A stretch of 64,000 bases of DNA from Ifrita kowaldi (Eukaryota > Chordata > Aves > Passeriformes > Cinclosomatidae): contig VZRS01000483.1 of the NCBI GenBank assembly GCA_013398055.1, positions 280,290 to 344,289 on the forward strand, in the 5' to 3' direction. Within the stretch, counting starts at the first letter, position 1; the number at the start of each line of letters is the position of its first letter. A model generated the notes under the pieces. The model ran no database searches and was not told where the DNA came from. It worked only from the letters and a program-made list of their open reading frames with translations. Shown piece after piece: positions 1 to 12,362 of the stretch. The translations under genes and the position numbers were made by a program.

Positions 1-695
1 ATTGCTCATTTAGAGCCACTCTGGATGCTCTGGGCTCCAGGAGATCCCACATTCCCAGGAGTTGGAACAACAACAGATCGGAAGGGCTGTCCCTCCCCAG
101 CTTGTCTGAAAGACCTTTTGAGACCCCACAGTGTGTGTTCCTCTGTCTTCCAGCTCCATGGGATGTGCAAAATAAATTCCTACACTTGGAAGAAGGATCA
201 TTAAGCTCCTCTCATTGAACTCACCACGAGGGGAGGAGGGGGTGTAAACGAGCACTGCAGGGGTTTTGTTCATTCTTGAAGCAATACCAGAGAATCTTTT
301 GCTCCGATTGGAAATTAAAAGCTGATTTTCCTGTTTACTCTTACCCCAGACTCGGCCTTGGCATGTGGGGCCCTGCAGGTCATTGCTACTGTTACTGACC
401 GTGGCCCTGAGCTGTATCCCAGGATTTGGGTTTGGGTGGTGGCGTGGCCTCAGTCACTCTCCTGGGGCTCTGCTGCCTGTGCAGGTGGAGGATGGAGGCA
501 CAAATGTGCATTTTTAGGGCCACTGCAGCAGTCTTGAGGGTGTGGCTGTGTCCCACTGCTCTGGGATTCCTTCCCACTGCAGGTGAGCACGGGGATGGAG
601 CTGAGGGAGAATGCCTGAGGTAATCAATAGGAGACAGGGAGTGGGATGAGCCCTGCAGGGGAGACGCCTTCACAGAGGCATTTTCACCTCCTTTT
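1..695. other. Intergenic DNA, no gene recognised
   Basis: Short open frames occur on both strands, but none shows a known domain or credible codon structure. No repeat is obvious until the CR1 fragment that begins near 696. Confidence 0.6.
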
Positions 696-960
696 CATAG
701 AATGAGAATGGATTGGGTTGGAAGGGACCTTAAAGCTCATCCAGTGCCACCCCTGCCATGGCAGGGACACCTTCCACTGTCCCAGGCTGCTCCAAGACCC
801 AATGTCCAACCTGGCCTTGGACACTGCCAGGTATCCAGGGGCAGCCACAGCTGCTCTGGGCACCTCCCCACCCTCACAGAGAACAATTTCTTCCCCATAT
901 CCCATCTAACCCTGCCCTCTGTCCGTTTGAGGCCATTCCCCTTTGTCCTGTCAAATTCAG
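696..960 (-). repeat. CR1 LINE fragment, 3' end
   Basis: Read on the minus strand, this has the standard avian CR1 3' end. The order is the GGATATTGGGAAGAAAT-type segment, the GTGCCCAGAGCAGCTGTGG segment, the CTTGGACACTGCCAGG segment in complement, the CCTGCCATGGCAGGG palindrome-like block, and the AAGGTCCCTTCCAACCCAA tail. A degenerate ATAGAATGAGAATGG remnant of the terminal repeat lies at about 698-712. It is 5'-truncated, as nearly all CR1 copies are, and has no coding capacity. Confidence 0.88.
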
Positions 961-1943
961 CTCGGGAGTTTGGTGCCAGGGCCAAGCACATGAAGGGAAT
1001 GGGACAGGCAGCCCCTGACTGTGGCTGTGTTTTACCTTGCAGGGGTTGAGCTGTGCTGGGTGCTGCAGTCAATGTAAACAGCAGGGTGAGGGCAAGCCAG
1101 GCTGGATCCACAGAAAACAACCTGGCATTTAATTACTGCCATTATTAATTCATGCCAGCACCTGAATGTGAAATGAGAGAGGGATTCAGCTCCTGAATGT
1201 GAAATGAGAGAGGGATTCAACTCCTGAGTGACCCAGAGCTGCTCCCTGGGCCTAAGCAAGGGCCTTTCACAAGGGGAGGTCACTCCATCCCAGTGATGGA
1301 TGCTGGGCAGAACCTCCTGTGCCACAGTGATTATCCAACTATCACAACAAGTCCTGTCTCCTGTGGGTCTTGCCAGGCAGGATTTGTCACTGTCCTGCCC
1401 CAAATACCCACTCCAGCTGCCAGGGGAGCAGGCTGACTGTGCCTATTCACCAGCCTGCTCTCCATGCTGGGCACTGAACAAACCAGCCAGTGTACCAGGG
1501 CTGGACAGCTGCCACCAGCACCGGGGGCTGCAGCAATGTTCCACCTTGCTCTTCCTGCTTTTCCATCCTTCACAGGAAGAACTCCTTGTTTCCATGCCAG
1601 GTTTAGTGCTGGTGCTGGCCCTGCTCTGGTTGAATGCTCTCCTCTGAGAGCAGCTTTCTGGGAAGGACAGGGGCAGAGCCAGGCTTTGCTTTTATGGCCA
1701 AGACACAGAGGCTGTGGCCAGGCCCAGCTCAGCGCTCAGGTGAGTGGCTGGGCCCAGAAACGAGTGTCACCACATCCCTCTGGCTGTGCTGCACACAGAG
1801 GGCACAGGGACAGAGCTGGCAGGGCAGAGGAGCAGAGCTGGCACCTGCTGCAGCACCCAAACCGGCCCAGACACCAGGGCTGGCTCCAAAGGGTGCCCAA
1901 TGTTCTGCAATTTATTCCCCCACAGCACAGCTGGGTTGAGCCT
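961..1943. other. Intergenic DNA between two opposing CR1 fragments
   Basis: No gene recognised. The only structure seen is a 31-bp direct repeat at 1161-1222. The stretch separates a minus-strand CR1 from a plus-strand CR1 with a very similar 3' end. Confidence 0.55.
1161..1222. repeat. 31-bp tandem direct repeat, 2 copies
   Basis: The unit starts CCTGAATGTGAAATGAGAGA. It occurs at 1161 and again at 1192 with one mismatch near the end. This is probably simple replication slippage in intergenic DNA. Confidence 0.9.
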
Positions 1944-2182
1944 GGAGTGACAGGACAAGGGAATGGGTTCAAACTAGCGGAGAGTAGGGTTAGATGGGAT
2001 ATTGGGAGGAAATGATTCCCTGTGAGGCCCTGGCACAGGGTGCCCAGAGCAGCTGTGGCTGCCCCTGGATCCCTGGCAGTGTCCAAGGCCAGGCTGGATG
2101 GGGCTTGGAGCAGCCTGGGATAGTGGAAGGTGTCCCTGCCCATGGCAGGGGTGGCACTGGATGAGCTTTAAGGTCCTGACAG
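1944..2182 (+). repeat. CR1 LINE fragment, 3' end
   Basis: It runs from the GTGACAGGACAAGGGAATGG block through TTAGATGGGATATTGGGAGG, the GGTGCCCAGAGCAGCTGTGG block and the GGAAGGTGTCCCTGCCCATG block to CTTTAAGGTCCTG. The layout is the same as in the 696-960 fragment but on the opposite strand. The terminal octamers are missing. Confidence 0.88.
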
Positions 2183-3230
2183 TGAAGTGAAGTAAAACAG
2201 TGCCCCTTCCTCCTCATTTTCCTTTTCTGCCTGTTGAGGTGATTCGTAATAACTTGCAGCGGACCATTAAGAAACACATGGCGTTCCCAAATCTAGAGGG
2301 GGTGAAAAACCCCTGGATCACATTTCTGGCCTTTTTTCCTCTGTGTCCGACCAGGTGTCCTCTGTCCCATGCTGCTGACCCCGCTTGGCTCACTGGTGGT
2401 AAACAGGGACAAACTGGGCAGAGAGAGGCTTTGCTGGCTCAGCATGGACAACATCTGCTGCCACCCCAGGGCTCCTCTGCGCTGCTGGGAGAGGGGATCT
2501 GCAGCACAGACCTGCCCAAGTGCAGATCCCATGTGTCCCCAGCTCCTGGCCCTCTGCTCTGGCCCCCAGGAGGTTTCAAATATAACCTGGTTCATAGCTG
2601 CTATTCTGGGGGCTCTCTGTTTTCCCCTGCTTGAGCTCTCCAGGCATGTGCTGCTATTTTTTCCGGTAATGCTCAGCATTATCCCACACATTTCTTTTTA
2701 GAATCAACACTTTTAGCCCTGATTATGCAATTATTACTCCCCAAAATAATTTGCTCTGTGAGCTGTGGGGGTTTTGTTTTGGTTTGTTTTTTTTTTTCAA
2801 AATAAAAACAGCAACAGATTTTGCATCATTTCTTAGCACTGCTAAGTGGTTTTCCTCAGGAGAAGAGTGGGCTTCTCCAGGGAACGTGTGCTTCCCAACA
2901 CACATCACTCCTATCAACATGTCTAGCTCTGATCCCTGCAAAAATCACCAAACAGTCCCAGCTTTCATAGTCTTGGACAAGCAGAAAAATATTTATAGGA
3001 AAGAAGAACAAGACCACATGGAACCGTGGGGACAATTGCAACATTATTCCCAATTTGGGAGGGCTAAAAACAAATCCGAAGCAGAGGAACTCAGTGTCTC
3101 AGCAAGGTGTGATGGTGTAAAAGCACCGTGGGATGAGTTTTTTCTGTCTGGGGGAATGAGAGAAGCCCTAAAATGCTCAGCAGGGCTATCCCAGCACCCT
3201 GCCCGTGCTCTGCTTCAGCTCCAGCCCTGC

Positions 3231-3286
3231 TCCCAGTCCAGCTGTGCCCTCTCCCAGTCCAGCTGTGCCCTCTCCCAGTCCAGCTG
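3231..3286. repeat. 21-bp tandem repeat, about 2.7 copies
   Basis: The unit begins TCCCAGTCCAGCTGTGCCCT and starts at 3231, 3252 and 3273. The third copy is partial. The copies are identical over the shared length, which implies recent slippage. Confidence 0.92.
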
Positions 3287-3637
3287 GGAGCAGCAGCTTT
3301 GCAGTTCCAATGCTGCCAGGCATTGAGGGGGACCCAGAGGGACAGAGTTTGCTGTTGGTGGGGAAAAAGAGTCTCCAAACTTTGGGGTTTGGTCAGAGTG
3401 GCAGAAGCTGAGCCCTTGGGATGCTTTCATTGGAGACAGGTGCTGGTGTTGGGACAGAGTGAATTTGGGAATATTCACCAGCTGGATGTCCCTGAGGAGC
3501 CTGAGCACGACCCAGGGTGGTGGCAGATGGCACGTGGGCCTGCAGGGAGGTGTCTCCTGCTTCCAGGCAGGGGCAAAGTGAGGGCAAGGGGTGCCTGTGC
3601 ATCGATATCCCCCGGGACAGGAGCCAACGAGTGCCAT

Positions 3638-3645
3638 TGACGTCA
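3638..3645. promoter_or_regulatory. Consensus CRE palindrome TGACGTCA
   Basis: An exact full-site cAMP response element of the type bound by CREB/ATF. It lies 44 kb from the only gene, so a function is speculative. About one such octamer is expected by chance in 64 kb, fewer allowing for CpG depletion. Confidence 0.3.
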
Positions 3646-6606
3646 AAAGTGACCCCGCCAGCGCTGAGTGTCCCGTTACAGGCAGGAGCATTTAGCTCCA
3701 GGAAAATGCCTCCCTGCTGGAGCTGTTGCTGCTGCCAAACATGCCAGGGCTCCTGGTAGAATGGAGAGTCCTCAGAGGAAAACAGCTCAGAACTCCTTCA
3801 GAGGAGGGACAAGATAAAACTTCCAAGCTGGGCGAAGTGAAGCAGTTCCCGATAAAACTGAGGAGGTCAATCTGCCTCCCCGCCCTCCCTGGCCCCACAG
3901 AGCCACTGTGCTCAGAGGTTCTGAAATTCAGAAGCCCCAGAGGGCTCTTCACCCAGGCCTGGAAAGGATGATGCTATCCCAAGTTTGTGGGATTGAAGGA
4001 CCGAGGCCAGCAGAGGAATCTGCTCCTCGGGGTTTGCCCCAGCACCTGGATGGAGCTGAGCCAACAGGACAGGAGATGGTGCTCAAAGCCTGAGCAATCC
4101 AGGCAGCCCTTCCCATCCCCGTGCCTGCTGTCTGCTCATCCTAAACCTCCCCGGCAGGCCAGGGGAATGCAGCAGTTTTCCTGTAGGGCTGGGCTGGGGC
4201 TGGGATCCCCAGGGAAGCTCCCTGGATGAGCCGGGTGCTCTTCCCGCCGGGACTGGAGGTGAGCAGCCAGGGCCGTGCTCTCCAGCTGGACATTCCTGCT
4301 GCTGGGGAAGGGCTCCAAGGTGGAAGAAAGGAAAGAATAGTTTAGACTGTCCAAGGAATAGCTTGTGGATGTCTGGGAGAGCTGCCGGAGGCACCTGAAG
4401 CTCCCGTGCACTGTGTCAGGTGTGACACCCACAGCAAGAAGGAAACCACGTTTGATCTTTCCTTTTTGCTTACCATTTCTCACCTTCGCACCAGAATCCA
4501 CTTCCAGCCCTGTACAGAGCTTTTTCTGGGAGAGAGGGGATGTGCGGGGTGCTGCCCACCCCACCCTGGCTGCCAGCAAATCCAGCCTGGTTAAATATAG
4601 GCTCTGAGGGAGGCCTTGGGAGCAGCACTTCAACCTGAGGTCCTCAAACATGCCTGGAAAAATTCCACTTGGCATCAGGCACTTCACCCTCTGCTGCTGT
4701 TCCCTGCTGCTTTTATCCACACAGGACCTCCAAGCTCTGGGCTGTGGAATAGCTGCTATTTTTGGAGGGGGGAATTCGATATCTTTCCATTCCCTGACCA
4801 TTCCTGAAGGTGCTGTCCTCTCCTCCAGGCTGGGACACAAACAAACTTCCCAACTGGATTCCCTGGATTGCAGTGGGGCAGGACCAAGGGCTGCCTGGGA
4901 AGGTGCTGGGAGGCTGAGGTTGATGGGTACCCAAATATTCCCCATCTGCTTTGGGATTTTTCTGTCACAACCTGTGAGGCAGTAACTTCCAAGAGCTCCC
5001 ACATTTCTATTTTGAACTGCTGCTTTTGTGAGAAGGAATTCTTGTACCTCCTCTTTCTGCCCAACATCCTTGGCTTTTGTTAGAAATTTTGGCTCTCAGA
5101 AGAACAAAATGCTTTGAGCATCTGTGCTGTTCTCACACCAAATCACACCTCAATCACCCACACAGGTCTGTAGCAGCCAGGGGGTTTGGCTGGGATTTTG
5201 GTGTGGAGAACATGGATTTCACAGCAGGGCTGATGCAAAGGTGCCATAGGGAACCTGCCACAAATCCTGGGGGGATATTCCAGCTGTTTTTTTCCTTGGC
5301 CATCCCTGCCAGGCAGCTGGAAGCAGTGAGCTCTGCTCAGTGCAGGTGTGCAGCACAAAACCCCTTAATTTAGAAGTGTAGGATAAGCCTGGCCTAAAGC
5401 TCTCCAGACAAACAGAGATTTTTTGGAAGGAGAGGGGAAAGGTGCCTCCTGCAGAGGTGTGGGAGGTGCCTGAGGGTTTCTTTGGTGACATTCCACTCCT
5501 CTGATCCCAAACTTGACAGACTTGCAAAGATCCTGCTGCTTTTTCCTGAGCTGGCTCCCATCTCTAGGCTCGATCCTCACTGCTGTGAGCTCACCCTCCT
5601 AAAATCATGAGTGAGAGCAGGAGGTGGAGAGGATGCAGCGAACACCAGGTGAGTTCTTTCTCAGGTTTATGGGAGGGAGTTTGTGTTGTAAAGCTGTCAG
5701 GAGGGTGGAACACGCAGATCTGGGGAGTCAGGCCTTGCTCCACCACGCTGGCCAAGCACCTGTGCTGTCCTGGTGTCACTGGCAGGGTGCAGACAGGGCC
5801 TGGCTGGGCTCTCCATGCTCTGATTTTGATTTGTTTGGATGCCTGATGTATCCCCAGCTGAAAAAATCCTGCCTGTTCCTCAAAGAGCTTCCTGAACTCA
5901 TCATTGCAGGGGCAAGAAATCCAGATTTCCCTCATTCCCCAAATAAACACAACCTAAATACGACCTCATTCATGCCTGCAGAGCATCCCTCTCCTCCTGC
6001 TTCCCTGGAAAATGCTATCAGGAGAGTATTTGGGTATTTTTAGCTCCTTTTAATTGAAGTGGCAGCTGGAAAGCAGGAGGAGAGCCAGCACCACGCTGCC
6101 AGCCAGCTCCTACAGGTGTCCAGCAGCTTCCACACGGACACTTGGGGATTCAGGACAGGTCCCTGAGCACCTGGGACATGTTTGGGGCAGCTCTGAGAAA
6201 AGCCACAGCAGCCAGGAGCTGTAAAACTTCTGTGTCCTCTCAATCACCAACCTGAGCCACGAGTAATTCAGGTTGTCACCCTGCTGTCCCCCGCCCCAGA
6301 GCACAGGCAGCACTTTTCTCTCCACTGCTGGAGGCCTGACGAGTCTGGAGTCAATATTTGCCACCCCTTGTGCTTGTTAGTGGGAAGAAAACATCTCACC
6401 CAATGGTTTTGTTGTCCAGTCTGTGTGAATGTTTCTATTTTAACGAGGGACAGTGAGCAATGAGAGCTCTGCCCAGTGCAGCTCTGCTGTCCCTCCAAGC
6501 CCCAAACCATGGGGGTGTCCCCTGTTCTCCCCATGGGGGATCCCTGCAGTGGGAAGGGCACCTGGAGGGCTGCAGGCAGCTTTGGGGCTGGTCTGTGTCA
6601 CCCAGC

Positions 6607-7055
6607 TGAAAATCAGAGAATCCCAGAATATCCTGAGCTGGAAGGGACCCACAGGGATGATCCAGCCCAGCCCCTGGCCCTGCCCAGACACCCCAACAAC
6701 CCCGCCCTGGGCATCCCTGGGAGCTCCTGGAGCTCTGGCAGCCTCGGGGCTGTGCCCATTCCCTGGGGAGCCTGGGCAGTGCCCAGCACCCTCTGGGGGA
6801 AGAACCTTTCCCTGATATCCAACCCAAACCTCCCTGGCCCAGCTCCAGCCGCTCCCTGGGTGCTGTCCCTGTCCCAGGGAGCAGAGATCGGAGCTGCCCT
6901 CGGGAGGAGCAGCAGCCCCTGATGAGTCTCCCCTCAGTCTCCTCCAGCTGAACATTCCAAGTGCCCTCAGCAGCTCCTTTGTGTCCCCTCCAGACCCTTC
7001 CCATCCCCATGTCCCCCCTTTGGATGCTCTCCAGTAGTTTTAGATCCTATATTGT
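6607..7055 (-). repeat. CR1 LINE fragment, longer 3' segment
   Basis: The plus strand begins with AGAATCCCAGAATATCC and GCTGGAAGGGACCCACAGGG, which is a CR1 tail in reverse complement. It continues through blocks matching the CR1 interior, such as AGTCTCCTCCAGCTGAACAT and TTGGATGCTCTCCAGTAG. This copy is about 450 bp and belongs to a different CR1 subtype from the 696 and 1944 fragments. The limit near 7055 is approximate. Confidence 0.8.
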
Positions 7056-9394
7056 GCTCTAGCAAATTTTTCCAGGATTTAGTGCCCACTCCCAAGTTTT
7101 TAGGATATCTCCAAAGCTCTGGTGAGGCCATGTAACCATCCACGACCACTCCTGGGCAGCCAAGTGTGGCTGTGCTGGGCTCGGTGCTGCTCTCTGCCGT
7201 GCCATTAAAGGCAGCAGAGCTTTCATTGCTGTTGGGGATGTGAGGAGCGTGGAACATCCAGCTGGACTCCTTCTGTCTGCAAAATGAGCAGGCTCAATGT
7301 GGAAACAGTTGGGAAGAAAACAAATGGGAATCACTGCAATGGCTTCTGTCTGAATTTACCTCAGAGGGGAAAATGCCCTTTCCCAGTTTTTTGTGGTACA
7401 AGGAAGTGTTCACACCTCAGAAACAGGGTGGTAAATGTGGTTAATCTAAGGACTACCAGCCACAATTAATTCCCTTTGCAGTTTCTAATGGCTGGACAGG
7501 ATTTCATCTCGTAGGATAAACCCATTCCAAGGCAATTTCCTTTATTATTCCAGCTTGCAAATTGCCTGTTCCTATTGGGCTTCAACGCAGGTCTTTTGAA
7601 GTTTAACACATCTGCCAGTTTATAAAGTCATTATTTTTAATTAATAGATAAAGTTCCTCCATTATTCTCCGAATTAACTCCGGCTGAGGAGGAGACAGAG
7701 CCAATAAGTGGCTGTGTGTATTCACTGGGAAATTCTCTCGAAATGCTGTGATTAAAGGTGGAGAAAAGATTTGGGCTTTATTTGGGCAGACAAATGGAAA
7801 AGCAGAGTGAAATATTCCTTGCAGATGCCAACCTACCCTGCTCCCACGGACCAAAGAGGTGGAATGTCAGGAAAGCAGCCTGGGAATGGCAATGCCCATT
7901 TTTCTGGGAGCACTGGAGAGTTGTCCCTCTCCTGCTCCCCACGGGGCTGAGCTCGGTCTGGGTTCAGAGCAGCTTCTCCTCCGAGGTCTGGACACACCCG
8001 GAAAGGTTTGGGAAGGAGGAGGAGGTGGAGTAAGGATGGCAAGCTGAGGTTCTTGGCTTTTGCTCAGCCTACACCTGTGGTGCAGGTCTCCAGTTCCCCC
8101 AGTGTCCTGGCATTCCAGAAAAGCAGTTTGGAAGAGGGATACCCACCACTGTGCCTTTATTCCTGGAGGATTCTGGAGGACTCTCCTGGCTCCTTGAGGA
8201 CTCTGTGATTAAAGAGCTCCACTTGACCTGGCAGGTTTGCTGTCAGCGATGGAAAGATTAAATTCAGGACAAATTGATTATTCCACAGTGATGTGTCTCA
8301 ATAGTGAGGCAGGAGTTGAAGGGTAACAGAGTCCCTTAGAGCAGCCTAAAAAGTACTTTATTTATACATCAGAATAATTCCTGGATCTTCCTTTACCCTG
8401 TGTTGTTCATGGCTCAATCACATCCATCATGGAAAGGGTTTTTCCTCAGGAACAGTCCTGGCTTCCAAAGGAGAGGTCACAGTGATGGAGGGATGGGGGA
8501 GAAGCTCCCAAAATCCAAGTGGAGAAGGCAGGGTGTTCTCACAGAATTCCATCCATGGGGAATGGAAGGCAAGAAGGAAAAAAAAGAAAATAAACAGGGA
8601 AGAGCTGGCAGGATTTAAGAATCTGTTAAGGTCAAACATAATTTTAAACATGAAATCCAGCCCAAGCACAGCCAGATCTCAGGAAATCACAACTGAAATA
8701 TAAACCAAAAATGAGATTGTTTATTTGGCATCAAATTGGACTTTTCAGGATATTCTTTTCAAGTCATAAAGATGAAGAAATAGTCTGACATTGAAGTGGC
8801 CAAAGAAAGAAGTGCTGTGAACAGTTCAAGCCGTGGTTCAGTGACTGGCCAGCCTGGGTTTATGAGCTGAGAGTATTTCCCTGGACATTCATGGGGTGTT
8901 AAATCAACCCACAATTTACAGATTTAACATGAGAAGAAACCATGGTTATCATTTGATTTTCAGTGCAAGGCATGAAGTTTCATGGGACACCTCCAGTTCT
9001 GGTAGCTCCTGCTCTGTTTATGCAGCAGCAGAAGTTTTCAGGGCGATGTCTGCAGATCACTGGGACCCAAAGGTTGCTGAGAAAGGCACTTTCACACATT
9101 CCTCACAGCAAACCACATATGTGCCATGGAGAAAAAAACCCCTTTATCTTCACTGGGAAAGTTTTAGCTGTCCATAAATGAAAACACACTTGAAAAACTC
9201 TTGGAAAGACATCAAAGTTTAGGCTAAAGGCCAAAAAAGGACCGTTTTCTTTGTTGCTATAAAGGGTGAAGGAGCCAAGCCACAGACAAGGACTGTCACT
9301 AAACTGTCTCAGATCTGTCTCAGAGGACCTCAGGGTGGCAAAACCAAAAGCTTTGGCCCTAAATTTTGCCTGAAATGAAACTGGGGATTAGACC
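7056..9394. other. Intergenic DNA, no gene recognised
   Basis: No gene is visible. A homeodomain-core-rich segment near 7610-7765 is listed separately as a candidate conserved element. The rest has nothing beyond ordinary A/T-rich patches. Confidence 0.5.
7610..7765. promoter_or_regulatory. Candidate conserved non-coding element
   Basis: This is a non-repetitive segment with several TAAT/ATTA cores (for example TTTTTAATTAATAG) next to CpG-containing sequence around CTCCGAATTAACTCC. It is bounded by ordinary intergenic DNA. It has the texture of a developmental enhancer, but nothing in a single sequence can show conservation. Confidence 0.22.
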
Positions 9395-9550
9395 TGGGAG
9401 AGATGGGATTGTTCATCCTGGAGAAGAGAAGCTTTGGGGTGACCTCATTGTGGTCTGAAGGAGCTCCAAGAAAGATGGAGAGAGATTATTTACAAGGGAT
9501 GGAGTGACAGGACAAGGGGGAGTGGCTTCAAATGGACAGAGCTGCTTCAT
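9395..9550 (+). repeat. CR1 LINE fragment, interior segment
   Basis: The segment GATTGTTCATCCTGGAGAAG, the following GTGACCTCATTGTGGTCTG and the later GGAGTGACAGGACAAGGGG match the order of the CR1 region just upstream of its 3' end. It is truncated on both sides and diverged. Confidence 0.75.
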
Positions 9551-9711
9551 CAGGCTGGAGTTGTTCAGAAAAGCTTCCAGTCTGAGGGGGTTTCATGCAT
9601 GGGATGTTTAAAGGGAAAACAGATAAACGAGGGGAGAAATGCAATTCCGAGGCTGCATTCAGATGTTTCAGGCAGTGGCACATTTCAAATGTATAAACAG
9701 GCACTGCTTTT

Positions 9712-10448
9712 ACTGCACCACGATGTCACAGCAGAGGGTCTGAGCAGCTGAGGGATGTGAGGATTTCCTGGTCCAAGACCTGGCTCTACCTTGACATTCC
9801 ACTGGCTCCTGGATTTAGGAAGTAAATCAGGAAGATAAATTGCTTGACAAACAACAAAGGTCCAGTTAATCCTAACCCTGCCAGAGCCTCCCCAACCTCA
9901 CAGGAAAGAATTTCTACCACATATCCAGCCTAAATATCCCCTCTTTCAGTGAGCAGTCAGTCCCCTTGTCCTGTCCCTCCAGTTCCTGTTGAATTGTGCC
10001 TCTCCAGCCTCCTCGGAACCCCTTCAGATACTGGAAGAGGCTGAGGGGTATCCACACAATCTTTTCTTCTCCAGGCTGAATATCCCCAACTTTTTCAGCC
10101 TGTCTCCATAGAGAACGTGCTCCAGTCCCCTTATCAACCTTGTGGCCCTATTACAGAGCAATTTTTCAGAAAATTTTGGGGAAAATTCAGGGGAGAAACT
10201 GTAAATGATGTCCCCTGCAGAAGAGCAAGAGCCCTGTGAAAGCTTGGAGAGAGAAAGGGAACTGCTGAAGTGCTGCACTGAATTCCCAGCACAGTTCCAC
10301 TCCATCCACCCTCCTCCAGATGTTTGCCTATAAAAGGTTCATTTAAGCTCCATTTCTTAGCTAAAAGGGTTGATAGCAAAGATCTTTATCCTCTGCCTGG
10401 CTACTACTCTGATGAGCCAAATAGACAAGCCCTGCCAGGGAAGAGCCT
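9712..10448. repeat. Direct duplication, copy 1 (737 bp)
   Basis: This block starts ACTGCACCACGATGTCACAG and ends GGGAAGAGCCT, directly before the single N at 10449. It is repeated at 10450-11186 at an exact offset of 738 with only a few substitutions. For example, CCTCACAGG becomes CCGCACAGG, and TGTTGAATTGTGCC becomes TGATGAATTGTCCC. It contains a minus-strand CR1 fragment. Two copies abutting a one-base N with a handful of differences is the pattern of two haplotype contig ends joined without collapsing their overlap. Confidence 0.95.
9885..10145 (-). repeat. CR1 LINE fragment within duplication copy 1
   Basis: Reading the minus strand gives AAGTTGGGGATATTCAGCCT followed by GGAGAAGAAAAGATTGTGTG and later GACAGGACAAGGGGACTG. 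This is the CR1 interior in the usual order. The 3' terminal part is absent. Confidence 0.82.
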
Positions 10449-10449
10449 N
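10449..10449. other. Single-N assembly join
   Basis: A lone N lies exactly between the two 737-bp copies. It probably marks a contig join with a nominal one-base gap, not a real ambiguous base. Confidence 0.85.
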
Positions 10450-11186
10450 ACTGCACCACGATGTCACAGCAGAGGGTCTGAGCAGCTGAGGGATGTGAGG
10501 ATTTCCTGGTCCAAGACCTGGCTCTACCTTGACATTCCACTGGCTCCTGGATTTAGGAAGTAAATCAGGAAGATAAATTGCTTGACAAACAACAAAGGTC
10601 CAGTTAATCCTAACCCTGCCAGAGCCTCCCCAACCGCACAGGAAAGAATTTCTACCACATATCCAACCTAAATATCCCCTCTTTCAGTGAGCAGTCAGTC
10701 CCCTTGTCCTGTCCCTCCAGTTCCTGATGAATTGTCCCTCTCCAGCCTCCTCGGAACCCCTTCAGATACTGGAAGAGGCTGAGGGGTATCCACACAATCT
10801 TTTCTTCTCCAGGCTGAATATCCCCAACTTTTTCAGCCTGTCTCCATAGAGAACGTGCTCCAGTCCCCTTATCAACCTTGTGGCCCTATTACAGAGCAAT
10901 TTTTCAGAAAATTTTGGGGAAAATTCAGGGGAGAAACTGTAAATGATGTCCCCTGCAGAAGAGCAAGAGCCCTGTGAAAGCTTGGAGAGAGAAAGGGAAC
11001 TGCTGAAGTGCTGCACTGAATTCCCAGCACAGTTCCACTCCATCCACCCTCCTCCAGATGTTTGCCTATAAAAGGTTCATTTAAGCTCCATTTCTTAGCT
11101 AAAAGGGTTGATAGCAAAGATCTTTATCCTCTGCCTGGCTACTACTCTGATGAGCCAAATAGACAAGCCCTGCCAGGGAAGAGCCT
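10450..11186. repeat. Direct duplication, copy 2 (737 bp)
   Basis: The partner of 9712-10448. Sequence continues uniquely after 11186 (GTTCTGGGAGC). Copy 1 is likewise preceded by unique sequence, so the true locus is probably a single copy running from the left flank to the right flank. Confidence 0.95.
10623..10883 (-). repeat. CR1 LINE fragment within duplication copy 2
   Basis: Same CR1 fragment as at 9885-10145, shifted by 738 bases. It should not be counted as an independent insertion if the duplication is artefactual. Confidence 0.82.
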
Positions 11187-12362
11187 GTTCTGGGAGCTAT
11201 ATTTGTAGCTGTGAGAACACAAGAAGTTATGCCTTTGGAAAAGAATTCCCTGATTTCTCAGATGTCCTTCTGGACCCTGGCCTGGCAGCTCATTTCCCTA
11301 TCTCCAGTTTTCATCTCCAGATTCCTCCAGCTGAGCAGCCTGAGGTTCTGAAGGCACTGGGCACTCCGAGTTCTTGCTGCCCTGGAGCAGCTCATCCTCA
11401 GAGGGTTGTTAATCACTGGCTTTGTTATCCTGCAAATGGGGGCAGGGATGGAGGAGCCTGGATGGATTCTGGGAGCTGGTGCAGAAGCTGGGGAGCCTGG
11501 GCTGAGCTCACTCCTTTCCAGAGCACCACAGAGACAAAGCTCTCCCAGTCATGCAGCTGAAATCCTGCACAGGACAGAGGAGCAGGGATGAGATGCACGC
11601 GTGGGACACTGTCCTGTTCCCAGCCACATTTTAGGGTCAGAGGAACACACAGCCCTGTTTAAAGAACCAGAGTGACCACACTGGAGCCTCAGCATGTGCT
11701 GGGGATGCTCTCAGCCTCCCTATCCTGCTTTGTTATTCCCTCATCCAGCCCTGGCCTCACTTCCCCACCAGCACCCACAGACCTGCACAAGGCTCCTCCT
11801 TCCCATCCACTTGTTAAACATCCCAAAATCCCAGACCAGCAGCTCAAGGGACACCTTTTAGGTTTGGTTTCTTTCTTGCCCCGGGCAGGTGGGGAGGAAA
11901 CTTCCCCTCCTGCAAGCAGCTCAGATATCTGCTCCTGATCCAGTGTTTTCCCATTTTTCATGGAGTCCCTCCCAGCTGTGAGGGAGTGGACAGCTGCTCC
12001 TGGCCCCAGAGGTGAGCAGGAGGGATCAGCCAGGGAACATCTGTCAGTGGAGAAGGTTCAGGGCACGGAGCTCAGTCCACAGCGTTCGCTCCCTGCAGCT
12101 CCCGGCTGCAAGAACAGCCAGGAAGAAATTGTTCTCCCAGGATGAGCCAGGAGAGAGGGGATACAGGGAAAAGAGGGTCAGTGGTGGCAAAACAAAACAC
12201 ATTCAACGCTGACAGCCTGCAGGGATGGGCCAGGAAATCCAGCAGTGCAGGAGAGACTGCAGGGAAGCAGCTGGAGGAGAGGGGCTGGAAGGGGGATATC
12301 TGGGAAGAGCTGGAAAAGCCCTGCCTGGAGTGTGCCCCTCCTTCTGCACCGAGTGGGATCTT
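11187..12362. other. Intergenic DNA, no gene recognised
   Basis: About 1.2 kb with no recognisable gene or repeat. Short open frames on both strands have no domain signature. Confidence 0.5.

Larger units (their letters stand above)
2183..6606. other. Intergenic DNA, no gene recognised
   Basis: About 4.4 kb without a recognisable gene. It holds a 21-bp tandem repeat at 3231-3286, a full palindromic CRE at 3638-3645 and a poly-T run near 2788-2799. The open frames (up to 288 codons on the minus strand near 4136-5002) have no recognisable domain and look like chance frames in moderately GC-rich DNA. Confidence 0.5.
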
